In this document: in pieces, positions 18,484-26,456 of the stretch
Numbering within the stretch: position 1 is the stretch's first letter
Layout of the letters: each line of letters starts with the position of its first letter
Source: Arhodomonas aquaeolei DSM 8974
GTDB lineage: Bacteria; Pseudomonadota; Gammaproteobacteria; Nitrococcales; Nitrococcaceae
Direction: 5' to 3'
Assembly (NCBI RefSeq): GCF_000374645.1
Contig: NZ_KB894808.1
Coordinates: 1 to 64,000, forward strand
Length of the DNA: 64,000 bases
Program-made: the position numbers and the translations under genes
Notes under the pieces: generated by a model
What the model was told of the DNA's origin: nothing
What the model saw: the letters and a program-made list of their open reading frames with translations, nothing else
Databases searched by the model: none

Positions 18484-19110
18484 CTATCCCCGGGTCGGCC
18501 CGCCGCTGCCGGATCGACGGAATACGACGGTGAGATTGTTTGCGGGCATCGCGTGGCGCTGCTCGAGGGTCAGGCCGTGCGCCGCCGCGCTCTCCGCCAC
18601 CGTCTCCAGATCACGGACCCCCCAGCGTGGATCACGGGCGCGCAGGTCGGCGTCGAAGGCGGCGTTGCTCGCCGCCGTATGCGCCCCGTTCTCCCGGTAG
18701 GGGCCGTAGAGCACGAGCACGCCGTCGTCGGTGAGGAGCCGGCCGGCCCCAGCCATCAGCGCCTCCGTGACCTCCCAGGGCGCGATATGGATCAGGTTGA
18801 TGGCGACGATCGCGTCCAGCGGGCCGGTAACCGGCCACGTGGCGGTGACGTCCAGCGTGAGCGGCGCGAGGAGGCCATCACCACCGTGGCGGCGCCAGTG
18901 CTCGATGGAGGCCAACGCCGGCGCCTGCGCCTCGCTGGGCTGCCATTCCCAGCCGGGCATGGCGGCGGTGAAGAACGCCGCGTGCTCGCCGGTGCCACTG
19001 GCCACCTCGAGCACGCGAGCGCGTTCCGGGATTACCTCGCGGAGCACCGCCAGGATCGGCTCGCGGTTCCGTGCCGCCGCCGGGCTGTGCCGTCGACGAT
19101 CGTCCGTCAT
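18484..19110 (-). CDS. DUF938 family SAM-dependent methyltransferase
   Basis: A 208-residue class I methyltransferase-like protein. Motif I is VLEVASGTGEHAAFF (about residues 27-41). The family-typical wording includes WQPSEAQ and AIVAINLIHIAPWEVTEALM. The start at 19110 (MTDDRRRHSPAAARNREPIL) matches the usual DUF938 N-terminus. An in-frame extension to 19386 is not conserved-looking. The substrate of this family is unknown to me. Confidence 0.85.
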   Translation of the reverse strand: MTDDRRRHSPAAARNREPILAVLREVIPERARVLEVASGTGEHAAFFTAAMPGWEWQPSEAQAPALASIEHWRRHGGDGLLAPLTLDVTATWPVTGPLDAIVAINLIHIAPWEVTEALMAGAGRLLTDDGVLVLYGPYRENGAHTAASNAAFDADLRARDPRWGVRDLETVAESAAAHGLTLEQRHAMPANNLTVVFRRSGSGGPTRG

Positions 19111-19784
19111 GCCGTCGTCCCGGCCTCGACCGGCGCATTTACTGGTGTGGCCAGGTGCGTTACATGGTCGCCGTGATTCATCGTCGCATTTCCCTCCGTT
19201 TTCCGGACTAGACCCCAAGACTACTAACCGGGGCGCGCGCCGCCATAGTGACGCGCGCGTCCGATAGCCGGGTCGTACGCGCAGGATACCGGACCACCTC
19301 GAAGTCATGGGTCGGCGTAACCCGTAGCGGCCGGCGTTGTGGATGCCGAGCGGGAGTGGTAGAAGGAGTTCGACAATTCCGAACATCTCATGACGACTTC
19401 CGGCCGTGTGCGGCAGCGCAACACGTTCACGAGAACTGCGTGTAGGGGCGCACGAAGTCCACCGGGTCTCGACGCTGTGGCGTGATGAGACGCTATGTCC
19501 GTCATCAGAAAGCGAAAGGTCGTCGCATCGATCAGATGAGTCCAGTGTGAGCGCTGCACCCCCCTCCAGGGGCTTAAAAGACCGCGCCGAGGTTCCGTCC
19601 TCGCCGCTTCGAGCGGCTTACGGCACTCGAGCCGTGGGCTTGGCTGGAAGGATGCATTCCGGTAACAAAAAACCCCGCGAGAAGCGGGGTTAGAGGATTT
19701 CAGGGAACTGTTCGGAAGCCGCTGAGGCGGCGACTACCGAATAGCATTTGTAACCATTTGACATAAAAAGAAACAGTCAAATCG
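19111..19784. other. Gene-free stretch left of the island, including a terminator
   Basis: About 670 bases without a recognisable gene on either strand. Only short, low-quality frames occur. It contains a good leftward terminator at 19667-19691. If the island inserted at ssrA, this flank is what originally followed the tmRNA gene, and the terminator may be the original ssrA terminator. Confidence 0.5.
19667..19691 (-). terminator. Intrinsic terminator, leftward
   Basis: AACCCCGC (19671-19678), loop GAGAA, GCGGGGTT (19684-19691). On the minus strand the stem is followed by six T. No gene ends immediately upstream of it now. It is a candidate for the displaced terminator of ssrA. Confidence 0.8.
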
Positions 19785-19794
19785 GAAATGGTGG
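19785..19794. repeat. Candidate att core, left copy (GAAATGGTGG)
   Basis: Identical to 34685-34694, which includes the tmRNA 3' CCA end. The match is only 10 bp, so its assignment rests on position and on the nearby repeated GTTGCCCCCA. Confidence 0.5.
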
Positions 19795-19832
19795 CATGCC
19801 CCCAAAGTTGCCCCCATGTCCGCCGGGTGTCC

Positions 19833-20435
19833 CTACAGCTTGATGCCGAACCGCCGCGCCATGCCGGCCAGTGATTCCTCGACGAAGGCGTCGTGCTCGG
19901 CGGTGAGTCTTTCGAAGGTCCGCCAGTGCATGCCCTTGGGCTTGAGGCCGCTGCCGTTGAGGATACCAGGCTCCCAGCCTAGCCGCTCGCGTATTCGGTC
20001 GGCGCGGCGTGCTGCCCGATCGTCATCGGTTTCCCGCTGGCTGGGGTAGGCCAGACGGTAGCAGTGCCGGCAGGCGAAGATCGCACCGCCATAGAGGATG
20101 GCGACCCGCCGGCCGCAGCCGCGTGCCGGGCAGAGGAACCAGGGGCGGTGGCCGCCCAGATTGCATTCCGTCCAGTTCAGATAGACTGGGTAGCTTTCGT
20201 CCTTCCAGTCACTGCCGCCACTGCGGTGGCGATAGGTGAGAATCACCCGGTCGGGTTCGGTGCGCACCTGGATCGAGGCAACCACCTCGCCACGCCGTGA
20301 CCACTGCCAGCCGAAGGACTGGTGCGGGTCGAGCAGACCGTCCCGCCGCCAACGGCGCACGTCGATGGATCGGTAATCGTCTGTGGTGTCGCTGGCGCCG
20401 AAGTGCCAGCGCCGTCCGCTACCCATGCCGCCCAT
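19833..20435 (-). CDS. Uncharacterised island protein with a C4 zinc-finger-like segment
   Basis: A 200-residue protein. The ATG at 20435 has GGAGG five bases upstream; a GTG two codons earlier overlaps that site. CPARGCGRRVAIL and, 20 residues later, CRHC form a likely zinc-binding pair near residues 100-125. The N-terminus GSGRRWHFGAS and the Trp-rich centre carry no fold I can name. It is the last gene of the leftward island run; its role is unknown. Confidence 0.65.
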   Translation of the reverse strand: MGGMGSGRRWHFGASDTTDDYRSIDVRRWRRDGLLDPHQSFGWQWSRRGEVVASIQVRTEPDRVILTYRHRSGGSDWKDESYPVYLNWTECNLGGHRPWFLCPARGCGRRVAILYGGAIFACRHCYRLAYPSQRETDDDRAARRADRIRERLGWEPGILNGSGLKPKGMHWRTFERLTAEHDAFVEESLAGMARRFGIKL

Positions 20436-20472
20436 ATTCACCTCCGGATTTATCCGAAATCATTTGGCAAGT

Positions 20473-21124
20473 TCACCTTTTTGTCAGGGCTTCATCGTCG
20501 GCTGATCCGTCGTTGTCGCCGGGTTCGGTGTGCGGCAGATACCGCTGGCAATAACGGCGGTCGGTGTCCCACAGCCCCGCGATGGCTTCTGGCTCGCCCT
20601 TGGCGCAATGGCCCAGATGCGGATGGTCCGTGCGCCGGAAGTGGGTGCAGTCGTGGCAGCGGACGGCATGCGGGCGCGGTATCGGCCGGTTGGCTACCCG
20701 ATTCCAGCACCAGGGGGCAGCCCAGCACTTCGCCGGGGAACCACAGCCAGATCGGCCCGCAGTGCTTGCAGGTGGCCCGTTCGGTGTAGTGGGCGGGGCG
20801 CTTCCCCTCGTCCATCTCCCGGCGCTGCACCAGTGACCGGACAAAGGCGGCCAGGGTGTCGTTGGTGATCTCGCCCTTGAGCCAGTCCTCGATGTCTTCC
20901 GGTGCCAATGCGTCCCGCACTGCCGCCGGTGCGATGGGCAGGTCGCGACAGGCATCAGACAGTGCTTCCAGCAGCCTGGAAGCCGTTTCCTCGGCAACCG
21001 CTAACGCAGAATCCGCACTATCCGCAGAATTGCTCGGCATGGCGGTGTTCTGCGCATTGTGCGGATTGTGCGCATGGGGCTTGCCGGCCGCTTCAGCGAC
21101 ACCCAGCGTTTCCCGCCAGCTCAT
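20473..21124 (-). pseudogene. Zinc-ribbon island gene interrupted by a frameshift
   Basis: Starts at ATG 21124, overlapping the stop of the upstream gene (ATGA). The first part reads MSWRETLGVAEAAGKPH... through CKHCGPIWLWFPGEVLGCP. At a run of five G on the plus strand (20713-20717) the sensible reading moves to another frame, continuing WCWNRVANRPIPRP...CHDCTHF...GHCAKGEPEAIAGLWDTDRRYC to a stop at 20473. Removing one base from the run restores CxxC...CPWC zinc-ribbon spacing. Unshifted, the protein runs on in a nonsense frame to 20492. Real mutation, sequencing error and programmed slippage are all possible. Confidence 0.75.
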
Positions 21125-22644
21125 TGCCAGGCCCTCGCGATCTCTGGCCGCACCCTTACCGTGGGTGACGGCGGCCGGCCGGGGCCGTCTCGCGGCGGTT
21201 CGATCACTTCCACGTAGCCGCGCTCTTCCAGCGCATCCAGGGCGTCGCGCAGTTTCGAGACGCGGGGGAAGGTGCCGCGCAGGGCGTTGAAGGCTTCGCG
21301 CACGGTGAACCGCGCCAGCCGCCCGCGCTCGATCCAGTCCCAGACCAGCCGGGCGGCGGCGATGGTGGGATCGGCCCCCATCATGTCCAGCGCGGCCAGG
21401 CTGTGGCGGGTGATGACGGCCATGATCTCCAGGGCGTCGTTCATCGTTTCCGCCGTGATGGCTGCTTCCCAGGGCCTGCCGTGGGCGTGCCTGATCCCGT
21501 GCAGCACGCCGGCCAGTCGCGCGGCGGCCCCCGGTGCCTTGCCCGCCCAGTCGGTGAAGTGCTCCAGCTCCCGGCCGGGCTGCATCTGCACCTCGATGGC
21601 CTTGGCAAAATCGTGCCATTCCACCTGCGCTTCCTGGGACAGGCGCAGCAGGTGGGGGCGTTCCGTGCCCTGTTCGTCCATGGCCGGTTCCCAGTCCAGC
21701 ATGGCGATGATGCCGGCCGTGTAGGCATCGCGCACGCCCTCCGGCACCGGATCGGATTGCAGCGCACGAAAACCCAGCGGCGAGGGTGGCAGCAGGTAGA
21801 GAAACCGGCCCAGCAGGCCACGGCCGCGAAATCCCGGCTTGGCCGCCAGTCCCCGCAACACATCCGGCTGCGGGCTCAGACCGATGCTCAGGCGCGGGCT
21901 GCGCAGATAAACGGCTGGTCGTGAGCCCCGGTCCACGCGCTCCGGGTCGCCGCTGTGCGCCTTCAGCACCAGATCCAGATTGGGAATGCCGTTGGAATAG
22001 CGGCCTTGCAGCAGATCGAACACGCCGCCTTCCGACGACAGCCAGGCCATGCACTCGCCGTGCTCGGCCAGCAGGCTGCCCAGCCGTTCCGGCGTCGCGT
22101 CCGAGGTCCAGATCTGCGGCTGCATCGGAATGTCCGGCAGATCGGCTTCCAGGTCGGCCGCTTCAGCCGCCAGTTCCTTGGCCTTGTTGGCATCCTTCTC
22201 CCTGGCCGCCTTGCTGCGGGTCTCCTTGGCCCGGGCTTCCTGGGTCTTGCGCTCGCTGGTGATGCGCTTGATCTCCGGCTCCATGATCTCGGATTGATCC
22301 CGCTCCCACGCCACCAGCGGCGCGGTGGCGGCGGATTGCACGGCGCTCTTGCGGTTGCCGGGCGGCAAAGCCACCACCGCCCACAGATTGCAGGGCTCGA
22401 AGTAGCCGGGCTTCACCATCACACGCAGGCGACGCGCCGCTGCCGTGGCACAGGTGACCAGAATCATTCCGGCGGCCAGCTCCGGCGGTGTCTCGGTATC
22501 GGCGGCCAAGGCGCGGGCATAGTCCCCGGCCCAGCCAGGCAGGTGTCCCAGGTCGAGGCGGGGCAGGTTGGGCGCGTTCAGCGGGACCAGTGCCGGCCAG
22601 TCTTCCGGCGGCGGTGCGGCGGATTTCAGCAGGTCGGCGCTCAT
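21121..22644 (-). CDS. DUF3987 family protein (island replication-type helicase-like)
   Basis: A 507-residue protein starting at ATG 22644, which overlaps the previous stop. It has PPGNRKSAVQSAATAPLVAWE, a degenerate nucleotide-binding-like loop near residue 95, and a charged helical stretch (about 115-165). WTSDATPERLGSLLAEHGECMAWLSSEGG and later FRGRGLLGRFLYLLPPS are typical of DUF3987. A winged-helix-like tail (FTVREAFNALRGTFPRVSKLRDALDALEERGYV) ends it. Such proteins follow primase genes in P4-like islands and are presumed to act in element replication. Confidence 0.8.
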   Translation of the reverse strand: MSADLLKSAAPPPEDWPALVPLNAPNLPRLDLGHLPGWAGDYARALAADTETPPELAAGMILVTCATAAARRLRVMVKPGYFEPCNLWAVVALPPGNRKSAVQSAATAPLVAWERDQSEIMEPEIKRITSERKTQEARAKETRSKAAREKDANKAKELAAEAADLEADLPDIPMQPQIWTSDATPERLGSLLAEHGECMAWLSSEGGVFDLLQGRYSNGIPNLDLVLKAHSGDPERVDRGSRPAVYLRSPRLSIGLSPQPDVLRGLAAKPGFRGRGLLGRFLYLLPPSPLGFRALQSDPVPEGVRDAYTAGIIAMLDWEPAMDEQGTERPHLLRLSQEAQVEWHDFAKAIEVQMQPGRELEHFTDWAGKAPGAAARLAGVLHGIRHAHGRPWEAAITAETMNDALEIMAVITRHSLAALDMMGADPTIAAARLVWDWIERGRLARFTVREAFNALRGTFPRVSKLRDALDALEERGYVEVIEPPRDGPGRPPSPTVRVRPEIARAWQ

Positions 22645-23528
22645 GCCCCACCTCCCGCCAGCCACCGGGCCAGATCGTTGAAGTCGGTCAGACTCTCCGG
22701 TGCGTCCGCCGGCCACTGCGGCAGCGCCAGCAGCGCATCGGATGCGATGGCGGCGGCCTTTGCCTGGGTGGCTCCCGGATTGCCCGGCGTGCGCCGGTCA
22801 TCGTCACCGGCGATCACGATTTCGGCGGACTGCCAGCGGCGGCGCGCGGCCACGGCGACGGGTTCCAGATTGCCCGCGTCGATGGCGGCCAGCACCAGGG
22901 CGGCCGGGTCGTCCTCCGCGAGCGTGCGGCCCGTCGCCCAGCCTTCGCAGATGATGACGCGCCGGGCCTGTTCCTCGTCGCCGGCAACGGCAATGAAGCA
23001 GCCGCGCTTCCGGCCCCCGGAGAGCAGTCGCTTGCGCCCGTCAGGCGCGATGAATTGCAGGCTGCTGATCGAGCCTTCGAAGCTCGTCACCGGCAGTACC
23101 AGGCACCCGTGGTAAAGCCTGGCGTTATGAGGCGCGATGCCTTTGGCGACCAGATAGCCGTGGTGTCTTGGCGCGGCGGGCGCGGCGTCCCAGATCCTGC
23201 GTGCCCGATTGGCCGCCTCTGCATATCGGTCCTGCCGCGAGCGTTCGGCTTGCAATCTCGCCGCCTTGATTTGGCGCGACAGCGCAGCCTGCGCCTGCGG
23301 CGAGCCTGGCCAGCCCTGCCTGGAGAACCAGGTGCGCGAGAGCCCCGAGGACCAGTCGCCAAAGCAGCCACCTTGCCCGTCGTCGAACAGCAGGCACCAG
23401 CCGGCCCGGTTACTCGGGCCTTTGTCGGCGCCGGGAAAGCGATGCAGCGTGCCTGGCTCGATTGCGTCCGGCGGTTCCAGCCCCGTGGAGCGGATCGCGT
23501 CGCGGAATCGGAGGAGCGCATCAGTCAT
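22641..23528 (-). CDS. Toprim-domain, primase-like island protein
   Basis: A 295-residue protein. The N-terminal half has the WCLLFDDGQGGCFGDWSSG segment common before Toprim domains in phage-type primases. The Toprim part shows VIICEGWATGRTL (Glu) and IVIAGDDDRRTPGNPGA (Asp cluster). No zinc-finger or RNA-polymerase domain is visible, so it may need a partner. The start at 23528 has GGGAGGG upstream. A second in-frame start at 23708, with its own GGGGGGA site 15 bases after the alpA stop, would add 60 residues including a hydrophobic segment VKAAVVTLAVWGWFPLSW. Confidence 0.75.
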   Translation of the reverse strand: MTDALLRFRDAIRSTGLEPPDAIEPGTLHRFPGADKGPSNRAGWCLLFDDGQGGCFGDWSSGLSRTWFSRQGWPGSPQAQAALSRQIKAARLQAERSRQDRYAEAANRARRIWDAAPAAPRHHGYLVAKGIAPHNARLYHGCLVLPVTSFEGSISSLQFIAPDGRKRLLSGGRKRGCFIAVAGDEEQARRVIICEGWATGRTLAEDDPAALVLAAIDAGNLEPVAVAARRRWQSAEIVIAGDDDRRTPGNPGATQAKAAAIASDALLALPQWPADAPESLTDFNDLARWLAGGGA

Positions 23529-23722
23529 CGTGCGGCCCTCCCATGCGGTTGATCCGATTCGCCAGCTAAGGGGGAACCAGCCCCACACCGCCAGCGTCAC
23601 GACGGCCGCTTTCACGCGCGAAGCGATGCCGGTAGAATTGCAGGTACTCTCAGAAGTATTCGGGGTCGCCTGGTGCCCGCCAGCGCGGCCCTTGTTGTTT
23701 GTGGTCATCGTTCCGTCCCCCC

Positions 23723-23920
23723 TTACCGCGCAGCCTGGCGGCTGGTCTCGATCTGCTGCTTCAGCCAGTCGTTCACCTCCGCCTCGATCCAGCCGACGGC
23801 ACGGCCGCCGAGGGATACGGGCTTGGGAAAGCTGCCTTCCGCGATGCGCAGATAGATCGTGGAACGGGAAAGGCCGGTACGGGCCTTCACGGCGGGAAGT
23901 CGAAGGATGGTATGCGTCAT
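23723..23920 (-). CDS. AlpA-family (MerR-like winged helix) regulator / excisionase
   Basis: A 65-residue DNA-binding protein: RLPAVKARTGLSRSTIYLRIAEGSFPKPVSLGGRAVGWIEAEVNDWL is the AlpA signature almost end to end. GAGGTG lies six bases before ATG 23920. In P4-like islands AlpA activates the integrase gene or acts as an excisionase. It is the first gene of the leftward run alpA, Toprim, DUF3987, zinc ribbon. Confidence 0.92.
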   Translation of the reverse strand: MTHTILRLPAVKARTGLSRSTIYLRIAEGSFPKPVSLGGRAVGWIEAEVNDWLKQQIETSRQAAR

Positions 23921-24066
23921 GTTGGCACCTCGTTGGGTGTTGTTGAACATGACGCCATTGCGGACGAGCCAGGGGGCTGTCCTTCAAGCTGTCTCGTTGC
24001 AGCGGCCGGGAGGCCGCGTCCTTGCTGGGTTTTTGGCTCCGGGCGGGATAGCCCCCTGGATCGGGT

Positions 24067-24834
24067 CTACCAGCTCAGCGGGGATTTGGCCGGAGCAGGA
24101 TCGTCTTTCAGGAGCTGTTTCAGGCGCGAAACGGAGATGCCTTCTTCCTCGGCGACGGTCTTCAGGAATGCCCGAACGCCTTTCGCCCTCAACGCTTGTA
24201 CGCGCTTTTTGAGCCGCTCTCTGCGTTGTGCGGCCGATTCCACGTCGCCAGCGCCCGCGACAGGTTGATCCACCAGCCGGGTCAAGGCGCGCCTGTCCAC
24301 GCTGAGTGCGCCGTTCTCCAGCGCGAGCACCTCCGCCAACGCAACGGAATGACCGGCCAGCTCCAGGGTGAGCAAGTTTCCGGCCCGCATCACCACATGG
24401 CTGGAATGTTTGGCACCCTTGAGCAGGCCAAGCTCCCACCGGCCGCTGGATGTGTCGTCATGCCCCGAGCGGTGCAGACCAAGCAATCGCGCGAGCAAAT
24501 CGGCAATCGACTCGCCGGAAGCCTGCCATTGTTCCAGTCGGGAGACCGGCACGGACACGCGGTTGATGTCGCTGCGCTTGTCGCAGACGATGAAGGCTCC
24601 CACAGCATGCCCCGCACCAGTCGGAGTATGTACGGGCATGACGCATTCACGCTCGCAGCCGGGGCAGATCGTGCTGACCGCGGGCCGCGCCCTGGTAATC
24701 ACTCCTTCCGACTGCAAGGCCGTAACCGCTTCGGCCGGCCAGTCCGCCAGCTCATCGGCGCCGACTAGTACCCGTTCGCCGTGTGACGCCGCGATCCGGT
24801 CGAGCAGCTCGGTAAGCACGGCCTGCTGCGTCAT
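24067..24834 (-). CDS. Uncharacterised protein with a zinc-knuckle and a C-terminal HTH, partner of the 406-residue gene
   Basis: A 255-residue protein I do not recognise. The ATG overlaps the stop of the upstream gene (ATGA), so the two are translated together. CPGCEREC near residue 57 is a likely zinc-binding turn. The last 45 residues are highly basic, then FLKTVAEEEGISVSRLKQLLKDD reads like a helix-turn-helix. The middle (LAGHSVALAEVLALENGALSVDRRALTRLVDQ) is helical. It may be a DNA-binding accessory or regulator of the restriction cargo, or an ordinary island gene ahead of alpA. Confidence 0.6.
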   Translation of the reverse strand: MTQQAVLTELLDRIAASHGERVLVGADELADWPAEAVTALQSEGVITRARPAVSTICPGCERECVMPVHTPTGAGHAVGAFIVCDKRSDINRVSVPVSRLEQWQASGESIADLLARLLGLHRSGHDDTSSGRWELGLLKGAKHSSHVVMRAGNLLTLELAGHSVALAEVLALENGALSVDRRALTRLVDQPVAGAGDVESAAQRRERLKKRVQALRAKGVRAFLKTVAEEEGISVSRLKQLLKDDPAPAKSPLSW

Positions 24835-26051
24835 GCCTCAGAGGCTTCCTCGGCCGGTTCAGCTTCCGCCGGCTTCTTGGGCTCGATGCCGGAGGCTTCC
24901 AGCATCTCGCGCAGTTTGATGCCCACTTCGTCGTACTTGAGGGAACAGGAGTTGGGATAGGTAAGGCGGATGGGCACCGTCCTGGGCGGCTTGTCCGGGT
25001 CGGTGACGACGGACGCTGCGATCTCCACCTGGGTCACGTTGTACAGGTGCATCGGCAGGGACTTGCCGAGCCGGTCCAGCAGGTCATAGACGGCATCGGG
25101 ATTACGGGAAGTGTCCGCCTCCAGGGTGATGCGCTCGCCCTTTGTGGCCCGCGAGGACAGCCGCAGTTTGCGAACGACCACATCCTCGATGCCGCTGCCC
25201 ACGTCATAGGTGAAATCGAATGCCCGCTTGCCGAGCAGGTCCAGGTTGTAGACCCGCTCATCCTTCGGATCAGGCGGCAGCTCGTCCAGCTTCAGAATCG
25301 TGGTAGCGAACATGCCCTGGAGCGGCTCCACGGCCTTGCGGGGGCCGCGAAAGTTCAGGTCCAGCGTCCCTTCCTTCTGCGAGTAGACGAAGATCACCTC
25401 GAAGGCCGGGTTGTGCGGCCGGCGGTCGAACTCGCCATCCACCCACTCGATGCTCTGCTGGGAATAGTCCTCCGGGTAGGCGAAGAAGTAGTCCAGCTCG
25501 CCCCGGCGGAAGGGCTCCACGATGCAGTTGTTGCCCCGGCCCTCGGTGCGGTGGAAGTAGTTGCGTATCTGGGTCGCCAGTTGCCGGATGCTGTCGTCGT
25601 CAACCGCGGCGGGCCGGTGCCCCATGTTCTTGCGCTTGCGCCAGTAGGGCAGCGTGTCGGCGTGGTAGAAGCGCGTGGCGCCCTTCCAGCACTCGGGATG
25701 GTCCAGGTAGGTGACCATGGCGCGGTGGTAGTGGTTGGGCAGGGCTGACAGCGCCTCGATGAACTCGCTCAGGGCCTCGGGGTCGGACTGCTTCTGCCAT
25801 TCCGCCTCGTCGATGATGGCGCGGAAGCCCTTCTCGCAGCTCAACTCGAAGATGTCCTGAAACTCGGCGTCCATCGGCTTTCGCTGGTCCTCCGGCAGTG
25901 CCAGCCAGGCCTCGAACAGTTCGTCCGGCTTGGTCTCCTTCAGCGCGGAAAAGTCCAGATCGCCGAACAGGCCCCGTTCCGCGAAATACCGCGCCAGCAG
26001 GGCGTTCGGGACCTGCCGGAAGAAGCTTCGGGTTGAGTAGTGTCGGGCCAT
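24831..26051 (-). CDS. Uncharacterised 406-residue protein divergent from the Mod/Res genes
   Basis: Full-length frame from ATG 26051 with GGGGAGGGAGG just upstream and a TATAAT -10 at 26089-26094. No catalytic motif is evident. The N-terminal half is helical, acidic and aromatic (FFRQVPNALLARYFAERGLF; HRAMVTYLDHPECWKGATRFYHADTLPYWRKRKNMG). The C-terminal half is beta-rich (FEVIFVYSQKEGTLDLNFRG; VTQVEIAASVVTDPDKPPRTVPIRLTYP). It ends in an Ala/Glu-rich tail. It shares an operator region with the RHH-mod-res genes, so it is probably part of the same module. Confidence 0.6.
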   Translation of the reverse strand: MARHYSTRSFFRQVPNALLARYFAERGLFGDLDFSALKETKPDELFEAWLALPEDQRKPMDAEFQDIFELSCEKGFRAIIDEAEWQKQSDPEALSEFIEALSALPNHYHRAMVTYLDHPECWKGATRFYHADTLPYWRKRKNMGHRPAAVDDDSIRQLATQIRNYFHRTEGRGNNCIVEPFRRGELDYFFAYPEDYSQQSIEWVDGEFDRRPHNPAFEVIFVYSQKEGTLDLNFRGPRKAVEPLQGMFATTILKLDELPPDPKDERVYNLDLLGKRAFDFTYDVGSGIEDVVVRKLRLSSRATKGERITLEADTSRNPDAVYDLLDRLGKSLPMHLYNVTQVEIAASVVTDPDKPPRTVPIRLTYPNSCSLKYDEVGIKLREMLEASGIEPKKPAEAEPAEEASEA

Positions 26052-26088
26052 GCCTCCCTCCCCAGCCGATTTGCCAGAATCTCCTTGG

Positions 26089-26116
26089 ATTATACGGGAC
26101 GATGCAGTACATTACA
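26089..26116 (-). promoter_or_regulatory. Leftward promoter of the 406-residue gene
   Basis: A perfect TATAAT (minus strand, 26089-26094) with TGTAAT 16 bases upstream (26111-26116) as a weak -35. The -35 lies inside the repeated CAGTACATT operator, so an RHH protein bound there would block this promoter. Confidence 0.65.
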
Positions 26117-26123
26117 GTACATT
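26105..26123. promoter_or_regulatory. Tandem operator CAGTACATT x2
   Basis: CAGTACATT at 26105-26113 and again at 26115-26123, a 10-base period, i.e. one helical turn. Ribbon-helix-helix proteins bind such tandem repeats. It sits between the leftward 406-residue gene and the rightward RHH gene at 26149. Confidence 0.6.
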
Positions 26124-26148
26124 TGCAGCCACCCTGCGAAGGACCCCG

Positions 26149-26358
26149 ATGGCCACCACCAAGACCGCGACCGTGACCTTCCGCATTGACCCAGCTGTGA
26201 AGGAGGCGCTTCGTACCGCTGCCACCCGCGAGCATCGCTCTATCGCCAACATGGTGGAGGTGCTGATCCGGGATTATTGCGACAAGAACAACATCTCCAT
26301 CGAGGAGGGAGAGACCGTCGCCGGCCTCCCTCCTTCCCGTGGCCGAAAAGGCAAGTAG
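26149..26358 (+). CDS. Ribbon-helix-helix (CopG/Arc-type) regulator
   Basis: A 69-residue protein: the beta strand ATVTFRIDP is followed by helix VKEALRTAATREHRSIANMVEVLIRDYCDKN, the RHH fold. AAGGA lies before ATG 26149. The basic tail SRGRKGK may also contact DNA. It precedes the mod gene by about 100 bases and most likely binds the repeated CAGTACATT just upstream, controlling both directions. It could alternatively be an antitoxin, but no toxin gene follows. Confidence 0.8.
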   Translation: MATTKTATVTFRIDPAVKEALRTAATREHRSIANMVEVLIRDYCDKNNISIEEGETVAGLPPSRGRKGK

Positions 26359-26456
26359 CCGCCGGCCATGTCGATGAGCAAGGTTGCTACGCCCCGAATC
26401 GGATCAGGCCGTAACCCAAACCCGGACATGAATCTTAGAGAGTGGAACCCGTGCCG

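Noticed and set aside
19695-19745. GAGGCGGCG near 19724 as the left copy of the tmRNA 3' end.
   Set aside because: Only nine bases match the tmRNA arm (GAGGCGGCGGGAATCG) and the bases after them diverge; GAAATGGTGG at 19785 is the better-placed repeat.
26149-26358. RHH gene as the antitoxin of a toxin-antitoxin pair.
   Set aside because: No toxin-sized gene follows; the next gene is the 1020-residue methyltransferase.
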